A stretch of DNA of 64,000 nucleotides from Dreissena polymorpha (GCF_020536995.1 NC_068359.1:69200110-69264109), one strand, 5' to 3'; counted from the first letter of the stretch, positions 47,013 to 59,697 are shown. The notes: generated by a model from the sequence alone, not told the origin. Made by a program: numbers and translations.

Positions 47013-50000
47013 CTAACGTAATCTCTTTAATTCCAAGCGTGTCGACCTAGTAGTAGGGTGTGCCTCCACTCTGAACTTAATCGAACGCCTCACATCCGTG
47101 AGATAGTGGCTGTAATCCATTATCTTCACACCATCCACATATATCTGAAAATCCCAAAAAAGACTCAGTGACAACCTGCAAACAACAATACAGTCTGTAG
47201 ACATAGCATTTCAATAATCAGCTGAAATCGAATAGGCCGTTGATTTGAATTTTATTGTATTTCTGTCATTTATAAGTAAATTAAAAATGATACATCTTAT
47301 TTTTGCGAAAAAATCTAATTACATGTTTTAAGTACCCTAACTGTAATTAATGATATATGGTAACTTATATAATTATTTAAAATATCAATAATAATAAAAT
47401 AATATAACAATGCTGTCTTAAAGATTTTTTAAATTTCAACCGGGAGTTTCGGAAGAAAAATCTTTAAAAAATCACAATGCAAGACATGCGTTTGATCTTA
47501 AAAGCTCAGTCCTCTCAAACAGTCAAAACATATATTATCTCATCGGTAACGATTTGTTCATCTTACATTTTGTCTAGGCATTACATAACATGCATACCGA
47601 TTGTCAAAAAAATTCATTTGCCCAAGTCATTTCTTACATAAATATTAATAAAAAAAAGTTTTTAACAAAATAGTTTAAAGTTCAATAAAGGTAGTTTTAT
47701 TCCATGGAAGTTATCCCATTTTAGCGCGCATTGAACTGTTTTGATGAACAGATATTTCAAGATTCTTAAAAAAACATCGATGATAAGTGTTACAAACGCT
47801 ATAGGCCTACATGAATCATTTTATCTATTTCGAATGATGTTTATTTTCCAATTACACATCTATATTGTCTTTGTCATGTTTATTATTTCAGTTGTTTGAA
47901 TAAATATAAACGTCATTTTTAAAATCGATCACCTTAAAATAACAGTGTCATTCAGCCGATCTTTGTATAAAACAATTTAAGTCAAAGATAACTAGAACTA
48001 AACAACAAAAAAATAAACATAACTTTTCAATAATATAACAATGAAATACTAGTATACGTGTGTCAGTCCTGTGTAATCGACTTCTAGCGTGATTGTACTA
48101 TGTGACGTCACGCTGCGAGAAAAAGCTTGTACTTTGTGCTCACCCATTTTCCAACGCCATCCGTCATTAACCTTAACGTCGATTGTTGCTTTCGGAGTTA
48201 CGAAGTCCATATACAGAACTAACGGATATTCGTGCGCTCCGAGTGTGAAATATACTGTCACACTGACACACATGAAAATCAAAGTACTGACAGTACTGGT
48301 GTGACGATGCTTTTAAAGAGGATGGATATAAACCATCAATTTAAGTCTATCTATATCACCACAATTGTGTATGTTGATACGAACATTTGAGTACGATAAA
48401 AAAATTGGGTACGATCATTTTGGGTACGAAAAAAAAATTGGTACGAAAAAAATTTGCGTACGAAACATTTTTGGTACGAAAAAAAGTTTAGGGGTACGGG
48501 GAAGTAGTACTCGTGGGTAACTTGACCCATTGAGCGAAAAATGGGAGGCGGGTCACATTCTTGTTCATTAAGTATGGCAATACCTTCATGATGATTCTCG
48601 AAAGTAGGTATGAGCACATAGCCGGACCATGTGAGCTCAATCGTATGAGCACTTGACTATCCGAGTTCGCCCACGAACTTATGGATAAATAACTAATAGC
48701 GAAATGGCCTTATACATGTATATGCTGAAATCTAACAATCGAACGAAATATCAAACATGGTATGTACACTTAGGTGGTTGTATAAATTTTGTTAGAATAT
48801 CGTATTCAATATGTAAATTTTAAATGATTGTGCCCGCACTTGAGTTTGTTGCCTTGTTTGAGTCTATACGCGCTTAGGCTGCACCCAGTCTGTGTATTTG
48901 TGTTTTTCCAAGGTAATGAGTTACCTCCGCGCTGAGGCTGCATAATGTTGGGACCCGGAGTGTGTCCAGCACTCCTACCTAATAAGATTCGATTGACGAC
49001 AGTTGGGACGAATTTTGAATGATAGCTGCAATTTCCAGCTATTTGTTTTGTACTGAAATACTTTTTAATTTTTTATATGGTCAAATGCTGCGGGGGGGGA
49101 TGAGATTATCCGGAAAAAAACCACCTGTCCGGAATGGTGACCACAAAACAGACAAAATATAACATTGCGCCGGGAGCGGGAATCGAACCGGTGTCGTAAA
49201 GGTGAAAAAGCGAACGTTCTTACCACTGCGCTAGCGGGACGGACAATTACGCAAACAAAAGTTGTTATATCCATATATATCATAGCAGTGCAGTGTTTAC
49301 AATTTGCAGGTTCGAAATTGTTCGCATTCTTTAGTTTTGTGATCACATAAAAAGTTAATATTACATGTTTTTATTCGCAATTTATTTACTAAATTGAGAA
49401 CAAATATCAAACAAAATAGAGAAAATATATAGTTGTTTCATTGGTCCATATAAATAAAATGGATGTAAAATTACTAATTTTAAATTAACGTTCTGATACA
49501 CTTATTGAATCTGTTTCCCCAGTATATGCTGTTCTATTAATATTTACCTTTATCAACACGAACGACAACTCTGCTAGGAGAATGTTATCAATGAAAATCA
49601 ACGAGCAATCTCCTACGCAGTGGCGAATGCCAAGGAAAGTAACTGAAAAATCGAGTTATCTCAATCGGACTGGCTCGGTCTTTTACATAGGTCCCCATTG
49701 TGAAGAATTTTTTTACTGGTTATCAAACCTTAGACGACGCTGTTCCAGCATCGTCAATAAAATAAAGTCATAAATCACAAATGCCAATGAAGCGCTTTAA
49801 TAGTCAATAAATTGCGCATATATTGAGGTTTGTAAATGTGAATGTTTGAATAATTTTCCAATAAATAGAAATATCGTATCGTTAATCTCACTTATATAAA
49901 TATTCTCCTCTTGAAATATACATGGAGTTTTATTACTACTACATTAAGGTTGCAATCCCTCCGCTTAAGTTTCATAATTCACATATATTCTTTTGACAGG

Positions 50001-51114
50001 TTATAACATGTCATGAGATACTTATTCAGAAGCTCTGTGAAAACCGGGCTTAATGCGTGTACGTAAGAGTCGTCCCCGGCCAGCCTATACAGTCTGCACA
50101 GGCAAATCAGGGACGACACTTTCCTCTAAGACTGGATTCTCGTTAAGCAGAGACTTCTTTTAACACGAAACTTCAATAAATTCGGAAAGTGTGGTCCCTT
50201 ATAAGCATGTTAGGAGTTCACAGGCTAATCTAAGACGACACTTTACGCACATGAATTAAACCCTTTTTTTTCAAAAGCGTGCTTTATATGGTTATCGATT
50301 TAATACCAAACTGTAAAACAAAAAACTTGAAATGCAACATAGAACAGGAACAATGTACTATAAGTCACCTTTCCATCGTTGTGATTGCAGCACAGGTAAC
50401 ATTCAGTATAGTACCAGACAATATCATCGGAAGATTCTCCCCCAGATATCCAATGTTCTAAAAATAAAGCGTATTGCCACAGTTTTTGCATCCATTTAAA
50501 ATGCTTTTAAGTTGCCGTTTCACCACGGTGTTTGGTTGTTTTTCATTTAGATTGCAATCAAGTTATGTACAGTGATAAGTTTCGTTTTTGTTTGTGTAGC
50601 GAATTAAAACATAATACTTTGTCTGATCGGTTGACGTACAATTTGTCTTAGGAAATGACATTTGATAACATGTCAGTCATTTTTTGTCGGGGTTTTATAA
50701 CATAACGAATACAAAGTTGTTTGCAACCTGCCGGTGTCTGAGCAGGAAAAAATACTATCAATAATTTTTTTAAAGTTTTTCAGTTATTTGCTTGGTATCC
50801 TCTTAAATTGTATGCAATTTCTAACACAAACAGCTTATACGTACCTTCTACGTAAATGACTGCGTGTTCTCTATTTTGACCATGTAAACGTATTCGTCAC
50901 TCATCTGTAACGGAAAAGCCAACGCCCAGTTGATGTTGAGTTCTTCACACAAACACTGACTGCCAGACACACGGACACCTGCCGCCTCGAAACTGGAGAA
51001 CTTGACAGCGCACTGATTTAAGCAGGTGCTGGTAACACTTTCAGACCCAGTTGTTCGGTGAATGGAATACCTTACTTTTGTTTGGTCTCTTGCGATGACC
51101 GCCTCACAGAACAT
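47013..51114 (-). CDS. Predicted secreted PAN/WSC-like plus galectin-like protein, three exons
   Basis: Minus-strand model: exon A is 51114-50852, exon B 48262-48058, exon C 47144-47013, for 199 residues. The A/B junction matches in phase 2 and the B/C junction in phase 0, with AG acceptors at both. The exon A donor (AC/GTAGAA) is weak; a better GTACGT lies 9 bp on but puts a stop in frame. Residues about 30-58 form a PAN/WSC-like cysteine segment (CLNQC, AGVRVSGSQCLC). Residues about 90-190 look like a galectin-type beta-sandwich, with a WKMGE block and IYVDGVKIMDYSHYL followed by a final FRVEA strand. The classical HxNPR sugar-binding motif is not seen. The coding frame continues upstream of the ATG as KILVFT, which would complete a signal peptide, so another 5' exon is likely. 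Introns contain a SINE and a hairpin MITE. Confidence 0.5.
49075..49242 (-). mobile_element. tRNA-derived SINE in intron 1 of the minus-strand gene
   Basis: Read on the minus strand from 49242, the head has box A-like TAGCGCAGTGGTAAGA and box B-like GGTTCGATTCCCG with a near-complete tRNA layout. A body follows with GGTCACCATTCCGGACAGG and a poly-C/A-rich end. It is a different family from the SINEs at 18191 and 6524. Confidence 0.75.
50031..50277. mobile_element. Hairpin MITE, copy 3
   Basis: It starts CTCTGTGAAAACCGGGC and ends with a degraded inverse around AAACCCTTTTTTTT. It contains CAGGGACGACACTTTCC-like and GACGACACTTTACGCACATG phrases shared with the other copies. It lies in intron 1 of the minus-strand gene. 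Confidence 0.8.
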
Positions 51115-51504
51115 TGTGAACACAAGTATCTTCTATATTGTAAGTTTGGTAATACCTCTTAAATACGAAAGATTACTATGTTGCTATTGTATTGATTATG
51201 TCAGAAACGAAATTTCAAACGCAAAATGAACATCAATGTATACCGAAATTTACTTTGTTTAATAATGTGGTTCTTAAAATACAATTCTTCATTTCTTATG
51301 CAACTTATTTCACCGAACTCTGCTTTTAATTCATTTTTGTTGTTTTTAATTTCAAAGTGATTCTTCAAAGTGCGCCAAATCAGGTATATAATTATTATCA
51401 TATGTAAAATTATAAATTATGCTAGAATATACTTACACACCACATTCCATTCTTAGTAAAACGCGCATAGATATACAGCTTCAACTACATCGTTGCTTAT
51501 GAAA

Positions 51505-51767
51505 TGTGTCTTGTTCTGTGAAAGCTGGTCATAATGCATGTGCGTAAAGTGTCGTCCCAGATAAGCCTGTGCAGTCCGCACAGGCTAATCAGGGACGACA
51601 CTTTCCGCTTTAAATAGATTTTCGGTAAAAAGGGACTTCCTTTAAACGGAAAATACCATTTAAGCGGAAAGTGTCGTCCCTGATTAGCCTGTGCGGCCTG
51701 CACAGGCTAATCTGAGACGACACTTTACGCACATGCATTATGACCAGCTTTCACAGAACAAGACACA
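51505..51767. mobile_element. Hairpin MITE, copy 4 (youngest)
   Basis: The outermost 23 bases at each end are a perfect inverted repeat (for example TGTGTCTTGTTCTGTG at the left). The pairing then continues through GTGCGTAAAGTGTCGTC, so almost the whole element can fold into one hairpin. Each half carries its own inner palindrome (GCCTGTGCAGTCCGCACAGGC in the left half, with one or two mismatches). The near-perfect symmetry suggests recent insertion. Confidence 0.9.
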
Positions 51768-52910
51768 AATAATTAAGAAAACTGACACGTCAACTACCGA
51801 AGACGACTGTTGTCAATAGCCTGATACTTTTAAAGAACTAGTTAAGTCTGATTTTATTCAATTATGTGCACTACGTCTCGCGTAATTTCTGCCTCCCACC
51901 ACGCATCACCGTGTTTCAGCCCAGCGTGGAAACTACTTTCGTCACGTGGAACAGCGTGGAACGCGATGGTGTAGTCGTGGAAAAGGCTCGATCAAAAATG
52001 TTGATTAGAACTAGAGCGCGGGCGTAATCGGGCAATAAATCTTACGGTGGACCACCGCGGCTTCGATATTTTGCGGTGAATTACAGATTCATGTGAATAA
52101 ACTTGTATATTTATATTTTTCATGTGTATTTATTTTTTCATATTGAACTAATCATTTGTTCCACTCGTCCCCTCTTTTATATTATATTGACCCTGTTTAC
52201 AGACTCATTTGATATGTTTTACATCGAGCGTGAGTATAGACTGCGTTTCAGGCTTCAGGTTTTCTTTAAATTGTTTCTGAATGAAATTTCACTTGTTGTT
52301 TTTATTAGCATGTGTGTTAGCATTTCGAAAATGTTTGCTCCCTCGTGTACATATATAGCTCGCCACCAATTTAATTAAAAGATGTTACGTGCAATTTGAT
52401 ATCAGACAATTTTAGTGATTTCCTATTATGACATGTTCTGCTTAGAATACATGTGTAAATTCGAGACATAGGCAGTAAGTATTCAATTCAGTTATATTTT
52501 AATACCATAGTCATGCGAAAAGATCATTATCAGGCTGGCGAGTGATTATGTGTATACCTGTGCCTTGTTTATAACAAGTTAATTTCGATACTAATGTTAA
52601 CAACGTTTACGAAGTAATCTTAACATGATGATCACTATTGATTTACTTATAATATGTAAATCGCTATTTATAACACTTTTAATATGCATATCATTAAGTA
52701 AAACATACAAATATTCGCCTCAATTGATGAACATGTAAATCACTGTTTAATAAAATGTAGCTGTATATAGAATAAATGTTGTCTTGATAAGAAATGTTGA
52801 TAAGAAATCGCGGTGAATTGAACAAGTCATAATATCACATCGAGTTCTTTTTTAAACTGTTTAACTTTGTATTTCAGGTATATGGAAACGTATATGGTAC
52901 ACCCTGATAC

Positions 52911-53075
52911 TGTGATGATGTCAACATTCTATGACGGCATGATATGAAAAAGGTGTCATGGCGTAAAAAATAACTCATCATGTCGACTAAAACAACGATG
53001 GCAAGTCATTTTCAAAAGAGCATGACGCCTAAAATTATGTTGATTTGTCGACATAAGATAAGTTGTCAAGACTTA
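52911..53075 (+). repeat. Direct repeat X, left copy
   Basis: It matches 59698-59850 in direct orientation, including TGTGATGATGTCAA, GATATGAAAAAGGTGTCATG and GCGTAAAAAATAACTCATC. Confidence 0.85.
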
Positions 53076-53595
53076 AACAACCATCATGTTGACATAAGAG
53101 CCTTAATCTCTGACGATATTTTAACCGTTAGCCGTCTTGTAAATTTAACTATTTCTGTGTTGTTTACTGTATGACGGTATATATCTTGATGACTTGCGAG
53201 TAACATAATGTTGACATGGTGATATAACTGAAGGAGTCGATATAATTTATGTGGACAAAGAGCGTTGTTTTAAAGTTTATGGAAGCGTATATGGTACCCA
53301 AATAATATGGTTATGCCGGATTAGTTTATATCGACTTACTGTGAACTAACATTTTTAGTTCAGTTTTTATTGTGCTATATTGTTTTGTTTATTTTTGCTC
53401 ATTTTAAGTTCAATTTAAATCGCAAATGTTCTATTGAGCGTACTTCAGCTCTTTCATTACGACTCATCCATACACTAGTGCTGTATGGCTTTTACATAAA
53501 TAGTGACACTTTTGTTCAGTTCTTTCAGAATAACCAAATTGAGGGACATTTTTTACGTCGGAACGTGATATGTCTGTTGTTAATCTTGATTTTGT

Positions 53596-54163
53596 TATCC
53601 CCCGCCATAGGCGGAGGGATATTGTTTTGGCGTCGTCCATCCGTCCGTCCTTCCGTCCGTCCGTCCGGCACTTTTGTGTCCGGAACCATACCTTAGAAGT
53701 GCTGTGGCGGATTTAATTGAAACTTGGTATAAGTATGTATATGGATAGAGGATAATGCACGCCAAATGGCATTGTACACCATCTGTTAATAATGGAGTTA
53801 TGACCCTTTATATCTTGAAAAAATGCGTTTAATATAAGCTTAGAGATTTATATCCATTAACACATGAGTCAGAGCCATGAAACTTGCCATAGTTGTTCTC
53901 AATCATCTGGGGGTGCTTCACATTCAACACTTATAATCCTAGGGTCTAAGGTCAAGGTCATACATTGAGGTCAAAGATCACAAATTTGATTCATTATTAG
54001 GTCATTCCTTTATTATGCATCAAAGGATTTTTTAATAACTGCATTTTATTGTCTGCAAACCCATCCAATGAGTAAAAAAATGAGAAAAGGCACAACCCTC
54101 CACCTATACCTTTTTTTTTAAGTTCTACACCCATCCGTAAACACAATTTATTTGGCAGGGATA
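53596..54163 (+). mobile_element. Short TIR element with (CCGT)n tract, copy 2
   Basis: It starts TATCCCCCGC at 53596 and has the CCGTC-rich tract at 53640-53668 and the body shared with 26282-26593. The right end (GGCAGGGATA) is more diverged. It carries about 250 bp that copy 1 lacks, including AAGGTCAAGGTCA-type motifs near 53950. Confidence 0.75.
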
Positions 54164-54239
54164 TCAATTCAAGGAATTTGCTTGTTATCTTAATGTTTGT
54201 ATGTTTATGCTATATTATTCTAAAAATGTTGTTGTTTTT

Positions 54240-54664
54240 ATGCCCCGAAGGAGGGCATCTAGTAATCGGACTGCCCGTCATACTTTTTTTTAAATGCTCA
54301 TTACTTCTATGTCACATCAGATGTAACCTTCATATTTGGTATGCATGTGTATATGAACAAGGCCTTTCCATAGGCACACACATTTTGACCCCTTTGACCT
54401 TGACCTTGAACTTATGGTCCGCGTTAGGGTTTCAAAATTTGCGTTAGGGTTTCAAAAAATGCTCATATAAATTCGTTGTCGCTTCAGATGTAACCTTCAT
54501 ATTTGGTAAGCAGGCATATATGAACAAGACCTTACCATACGCACACAATGTTTGACCCCTTTGACCTTGACCTTGAGCTTAGGGTCCGCGTTTTTATTTC
54601 AAAATTAGCGTTTAGGTTTCGAAAAGATGCTCATAACTTCTATCAAAGCATTCTTCGGGGGCAT
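54240..54664. mobile_element. Short TIR element with internal 150-bp repeats
   Basis: A perfect 11-bp inverted repeat, ATGCCCCGAAG at 54240 and CTTCGGGGCAT ending at 54664. Inside are two tandem copies of a block of about 175 bp containing TCAGATGTAACCTTCATATT and CCCCTTTGACCTTGACCTTG. Confidence 0.75.
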
Positions 54665-54697
54665 ATGTCATCCTATGGAGACAGCTCTTCTTTATTC

Positions 54698-54964
54698 AAC
54701 TTTAACCATTTCTATAATTCTCAAAACATTTGAATGAAAGTACAAAACACTGTTATTCGTGCTAATGTAATCATTCTGATTCGATGAGTTATTGCCCATA
54801 ATGTTTGTATGTTTATGATCTATATTTCTCCAAATGATGGACGTTCAAATGTTGTTTTTTTCAACTTTAACCATTTCTATAATTCTGAAAACATTTAAAT
54901 GAAGCTACAAAAAAATGTTATTCATGTCAATGTTAATCATTCTGATTCGATGAGTTATTGCCCT
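54698..54964 (+). repeat. Direct repeat, two copies offset by 164 bp
   Basis: 54698-54801 matches 54862-54964. Both start CAACTTTAACCATTTCTATA and end GATTCGATGAGTTATTGCCC. Confidence 0.85.
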
Positions 54965-55082
54965 TTGATGCCAAAGGCATTATAACGTATAACCTTTTAG
55001 GTTTTTGCACTCAGCAGCCACTTATTGAATTTATATTAAACATATAGAAGTACCAAGATGCGCATATGGTCACATATGTATA

Positions 55083-55121
55083 TGCATACATACGTACATA
55101 CGTATGTATGTACGTACGTGA
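55083..55121. repeat. Palindromic ACGT/ATGT tetranucleotide repeat
   Basis: ATACATACGT units change into their own complement ACGTATGTATGTACGT, so the tract can form a hairpin. Confidence 0.85.
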
Positions 55122-55199
55122 CGGAAAAGTAGAGCGCTCCGTCCTTTAACAGCTATTGGTCCTTTCAATGCCTATGTCAACAAATTGGCTGCCCAGTGT

Positions 55200-56230
55200 T
55201 TAGCTCACATAAGCACTTTAGTGCTCATGTTGATATTTGATCGACCTGTGTCCGTCGTGAACATTTGCATTAGGAGCACTAGAGACCGCATTTCTTCTCA
55301 GATCTTCCATGAAACTTTCTCAGGACATTTGCCCAAATCATACTTCAACTGAGTTCTAAACTGGTCATGTGGGGTCGAAAACTAGGTAACTTGGTCAAAC
55401 AAATAAAGACCTTGTGAATACTCTAGAAGTCACATTGACTTTGCCAAAATGTTTGTGTAAAGGATATGTCGCTTCTTGAGTTTGAAAATGGTTCTGGTCG
55501 GTTGAAAAACATGGCCGCCAGGGGGCGGGGCAGTTTTCCGGACATAGCTATAAAGTTACATTTTAAGTCACATTTTTATCTCTATCATGAAACTTGGTCA
55601 GAATATTGGTGTTATTGATATCATGGACGAGTTCGAAAATGGCCAAGATCGGTGGAAAAATAAGGCTTTCATATATGGTGTGGGGCAGTTTTCTATATAT
55701 GTATAGTTTGTTTGAAACTGGTTCTGGTCCGTCAAAAAACAAAGCCACCGTGGGGTCATTTTCCATATATTTTATGTAGTAAAAGAAGCTTGTGAACACC
55801 CTTAAAGTCACTTTTTTTGCCAATCATTATGAAACTTAGTCAGAAAATTGGTATTATTGATTTTTCAGACAAGTTCGAAATAGGTACTGATAGGTGGGGC
55901 AGTTTTCTCTTTTTGTTTATAATATAAACATGTGAAAACTCTAGAAGTTGCATTTTTAGCCAAATCGTCATGAACTTTGGTCAAAACTTTTGTTTCCTTG
56001 ACACTTTTGAGTTGTAAAATTGTTCTGGTCAATCAGTATTAAAAACCATGTCTACCAGGGGGTCTGGTAATTTTCTATATATGCTTATATTAAATACTTT
56101 GGAAGACCTTAACCTTGAATTGAAGTCAGCCTTTGTCATATAAATGTTCTGAATTATTTAAGTTTAACTCGTTTTTCTTTTGATCTCATTTCATCAGGTG
56201 AACGACCTAGGGCCTCTTTGCTCTCTTGTT
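55200..56230 (+). repeat. Bivalve-type dispersed repeat with internal degenerate units
   Basis: It starts with TTAGCTCACATAAGCACTTTA and ends near CAGGTGAACGACCTAGGGCC. In between, several degenerate units of about 130 bp recur, each with AAATGGTTCTGGTC(G/C)GT, AAAAAC(A/C)ATGGC and GGGGCAGTTTTC phrases, plus CATGAAACTTGGTCAGAA. There is no true coding frame; the open stretches cross unit boundaries. Confidence 0.65.
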
Positions 56231-56239
56231 TGTGTTACT

Positions 56240-57345
56240 TGTTTTGTTGTTTAAGTAGATATCACTTTCTGAAATAGTCAGAAGTGGTTGGAGTAATGTC
56301 AAATAATAATTCCTCATATTAGCATTCTATATTAAGTTTGGAACAATATGCAGAACTAAAATAACATATACTTAAGTGATACATGAACCAGTTCTAATGA
56401 AATCTTTCAAAAAGAGTAAATAATCACATGTTTTCACCTTATAAACCACTTTCTTCTTGGGCGTTGTTAGTCCTTATTTTCTTTTTTTGTTTGTTCATAA
56501 ATCCATTGACACCAGCTGAAACCTACACTACTGTAGAAGTAAGCATAAGCAATTACACTACCCCACCCACTTCTGACCATTTCAGAAAGTAATATGTCCT
56601 TTACTGTGTTTGCATTTGTCTTACTTATTCTGAATAAATACTGAAGAACAGTTTGAAATTCGTTAGCGGTTATGTTGTTTTATAATTCATCTTTTTAAAT
56701 TTGATAATTAGAATAAGAGATTTATAATTTAAATTATCAGCTTTTATGCGAAGATTTGAAGCTCAACTTTTGTTAAATCTGAATAAAGTTTTTATTGAAT
56801 CGGATTGTAATGCTCACCATTATAGTATCTGCTTGATACTTCACTGCAGCTATTTAAGTGTTATCTTGAACGCGCTTTCCGGTCTTTTAAATGTAAGATG
56901 TTTAGTTGTATGTAGTTGAGCATGTGCATGTTTTTTGTGAGAAACTAATTTGCATAAAGCCGAATTGAATACCAAAACAAATCTACTAACATCGATGAAG
57001 CAGAAAAAAGAGCGTTTAGATTCTTATACATGTAATTACAATATCAGTCTGCATGTGCATATGTTTTTAATGGTTTGGCTAAAAGACAATATAATTTGGG
57101 ATTTATTCGTGCATGAATTTAGTAAGCGCCTCCTTTTCCAAAACGCAGTTTCGACTGTCTACATGTCGCACATGGCATAATTAATCCAAGTAGCCCACCG
57201 CTCGATTTCCTCGTGCGCTTCGTGAAGGCAACTCGCTCCATTGAATATTAAAGCCCAGTCAAATGATATACTTAAGCCAATCAGAATAATGTACCCAAGT
57301 AAAACATATATAGGGCACTAGTTTCAATAACACATTAATAATCCG
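56240..57345. other. Spacer inside the 9-kb unit, nothing recognised
   Basis: The 56950-57180 frame is unsupported. An inverted pair around 56270 and 56590 (TCACTTTCTGAAATAGTCAGA versus CTGACCATTTCAGAAAGT) suggests another decayed TIR repeat spanning 56265-56595. Confidence 0.4.
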
Positions 57346-57346
57346 G

Positions 57347-57468
<122 letters not shown>

Positions 57469-58178
57469 TCAACTCAGACCGATCTAGTCAAATGGTACGT
57501 GTATCACCACTCATATAAAACTATACCGACTCGTAAACAAATATTTCAAATTTTTGAAAATATTTTGATAAATAATGTGCGATGTGGACATAATATGGAA
57601 ATAAAAGCAAACTGCAACCTTACTAGCTTTGAGAACTGTGCATGTTTTGGTATTATTGACACAGCTGAGTAGGTGATTTTAGCTTTAGTGAAAATGTTGA
57701 CGGACGACGAAGAAAGACCGATCACATTAACCAGCCCTAAAATTGATCAACAAATAGCCCAATTTTGTGTCACATTTGAATAATTTTCTATTTCCTCAAA
57801 AACGAATTATTCGACCATTCAAAAAATAGAGATCGAATTGCAGTATGAATATTTATTTTAAACATGTACTATATACATTACTATATTCATTCTTTTGCAA
57901 TCTAACAATGAAATGATAAACATGATTAATCTGTTTTGCCAAGTTTGCAATGTCTGTAAATGTGTACAACAATATGAGATAATTTATTTAAGCAAAAAAC
58001 AACAACAAAACGTTTAACTACTTCATGATAAATTCCAATAACAAGAATATCAATTTGGTGTTGCTTATCGACACATTGTAAATAAAACTCGAAACGAAAC
58101 TTACTTGAACTAAACTAACTTAACGATTAAATTTGCAAAATATAACCACTTTTTAAGCATATATTTTTGCATATGTAA

Positions 58179-59456
58179 TTAAGAACCATCCAATATTTCA
58201 GTCAAGGCCAAGAACAAAGAAGTCGCACGTTCAATCGATTCAGGAATTGACAGTTGCTCCCGCCGCATTTCACACAAATGTTCTAGGACGGGTATGAAGT
58301 CATCTTTACATCCAAAGTGTGGTTTCTTTACAAAGTATCTCTCTTGAATACGATCAATGGTTTCCAATTCGCAAAGAAGCCGAAATGAAAAACCTCGGGT
58401 TCCATACGCCTCAGGCTGGTAGTAACTTACTATCGGTATCCCATTTGGTGCTTCCATATTTTTTTGCTGCCGAATCCGATGAGAATTCCATAGATGGTTG
58501 AAAGAGTTCAGATCGCGTTGTATTAATGGTATGAAACAGAATCCAAGGCATTCTAAATGCACAGGACCATCAATCCGAAGCAAGCCGCTGTCTATCATAT
58601 CCTTAAAATAGTTTCTCCAAAACACAGTAAAACGCATTCTTAAATTTACCCACAAACGTTCAATTCTTTGATTGCCAGTGGATCTCCCAGTGATGTAACT
58701 GTTCATTCCAGACATGTTATCCCTGTCATTAAACCCAAACGCTATCTGCATAGCCCGTACCCAAACGTTTTCTGTCCCTGCATCGCCACGAACAAGACGT
58801 GGAACGCGACCAATCCGTTTCACAAAGTAAACAAAGAATCCCGCGATAATTCGAGGGTCATTATTCGAATAACATGCCTCCAGCCATAATATGCATCTGG
58901 AAAATCCATCAACCGTCCCGTGTATAGCAATTCCAAAAGGCTTTAGCTTATCATACCCATCAATGTGTATAGTAAAATTAGGACCTTTATTGGTATAGAC
59001 TCTGCGTCGCAGGCGATGTGCAGATCTGAGAGCAACACCCTCAGGATCAATTACCTTCAATACACACCATGTTGTTTCTTGGGTTACTTTGACATTTGTG
59101 GTTGTGTTGACCAGTTTCCATATAGTTTTATAACCACATACAACCATCCCTCTTTTATATAATGAGTGAATCGCTCGTATAACGTCTAGAAGAGGAGACG
59201 ACGCGTTGCGTCTTTTGAGCCCTAACCTTCGCAGTATCCATTTCAGTTGACTCAAACTGAGAGTAGTGTTGTGTAGAAAAAGCAACAATCCACATATATC
59301 CAGACGCGTATAGCCCTGTTTGTGATATCGCGAAATCCAAACATCCCATTCTTGATTTGAAAGTACAGCTAACGAATAGTCAACATATATCAGTGCCACA
59401 AAGACACAAATCTGCAATATAAAAAAGTTATGAGTCGTTAAACACACGTTTTGCAT
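58179..59456 (-). CDS. Integrase-like DDE transposase, apparently intact
   Basis: A 425-residue frame with the marks of an animal integrase-core family. Residues about 35-85 form a helix-turn-helix-like DNA-binding part (LDICGLLLFLH, LSLSQLKWILRRLGL). A KVIDPEG...HRLRRRVY block sits at 134-154, and the catalytic triad is D166 in HIDGYDKLKPFG, D225 in GDAGTEN and E266 in NQRIERLW. A conserved C-terminal block (LGFCFIPLIQRDLNSFNHLWNSHRIR) follows. Catalysis of element excision and insertion in the nucleus is expected from the fold. The first 14 residues read through TTTATATTGCAG, a likely splice acceptor, so the true coding exon may begin near 59413 with an upstream exon. The family may be the IS3EU group; I am not certain. 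It probably mobilises the surrounding 9-kb unit, and no break is visible. Confidence 0.8.
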   Translation of the reverse strand: MQNVCLTTHNFFILQICVFVALIYVDYSLAVLSNQEWDVWISRYHKQGYTRLDICGLLLFLHNTTLSLSQLKWILRRLGLKRRNASSPLLDVIRAIHSLYKRGMVVCGYKTIWKLVNTTTNVKVTQETTWCVLKVIDPEGVALRSAHRLRRRVYTNKGPNFTIHIDGYDKLKPFGIAIHGTVDGFSRCILWLEACYSNNDPRIIAGFFVYFVKRIGRVPRLVRGDAGTENVWVRAMQIAFGFNDRDNMSGMNSYITGRSTGNQRIERLWVNLRMRFTVFWRNYFKDMIDSGLLRIDGPVHLECLGFCFIPLIQRDLNSFNHLWNSHRIRQQKNMEAPNGIPIVSYYQPEAYGTRGFSFRLLCELETIDRIQERYFVKKPHFGCKDDFIPVLEHLCEMRREQLSIPESIERATSLFLALTEILDGS

Positions 59457-59697
59457 GTATTCGTTAAAGAAAAATATCTTAATGAATCAATCGAGATTTG
59501 AGCTCTCTAAATGCTCATAAAACTCAACGAACACATTAATATTCATTGTTTGCAAACAGTGTATGCTATTTTTACCTTTATACCAAGCACTCCTGCTGTA
59601 AAAATGGACTGTCTGAGGTCTTGCGTGTTTCAAAAGAATATACCAGAAACTAAAAATCTGTTCGACGCCGGAAGTCATGAGCCAATGTTGCAATAAT

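Noticed and set aside
51869-51873. CACTA start, considered as evidence for an EnSpm/CACTA transposon
   Set aside because: No matching 2-3-bp target duplication is seen, and the enclosed transposase is of the integrase-like DDE type, not the CACTA type.
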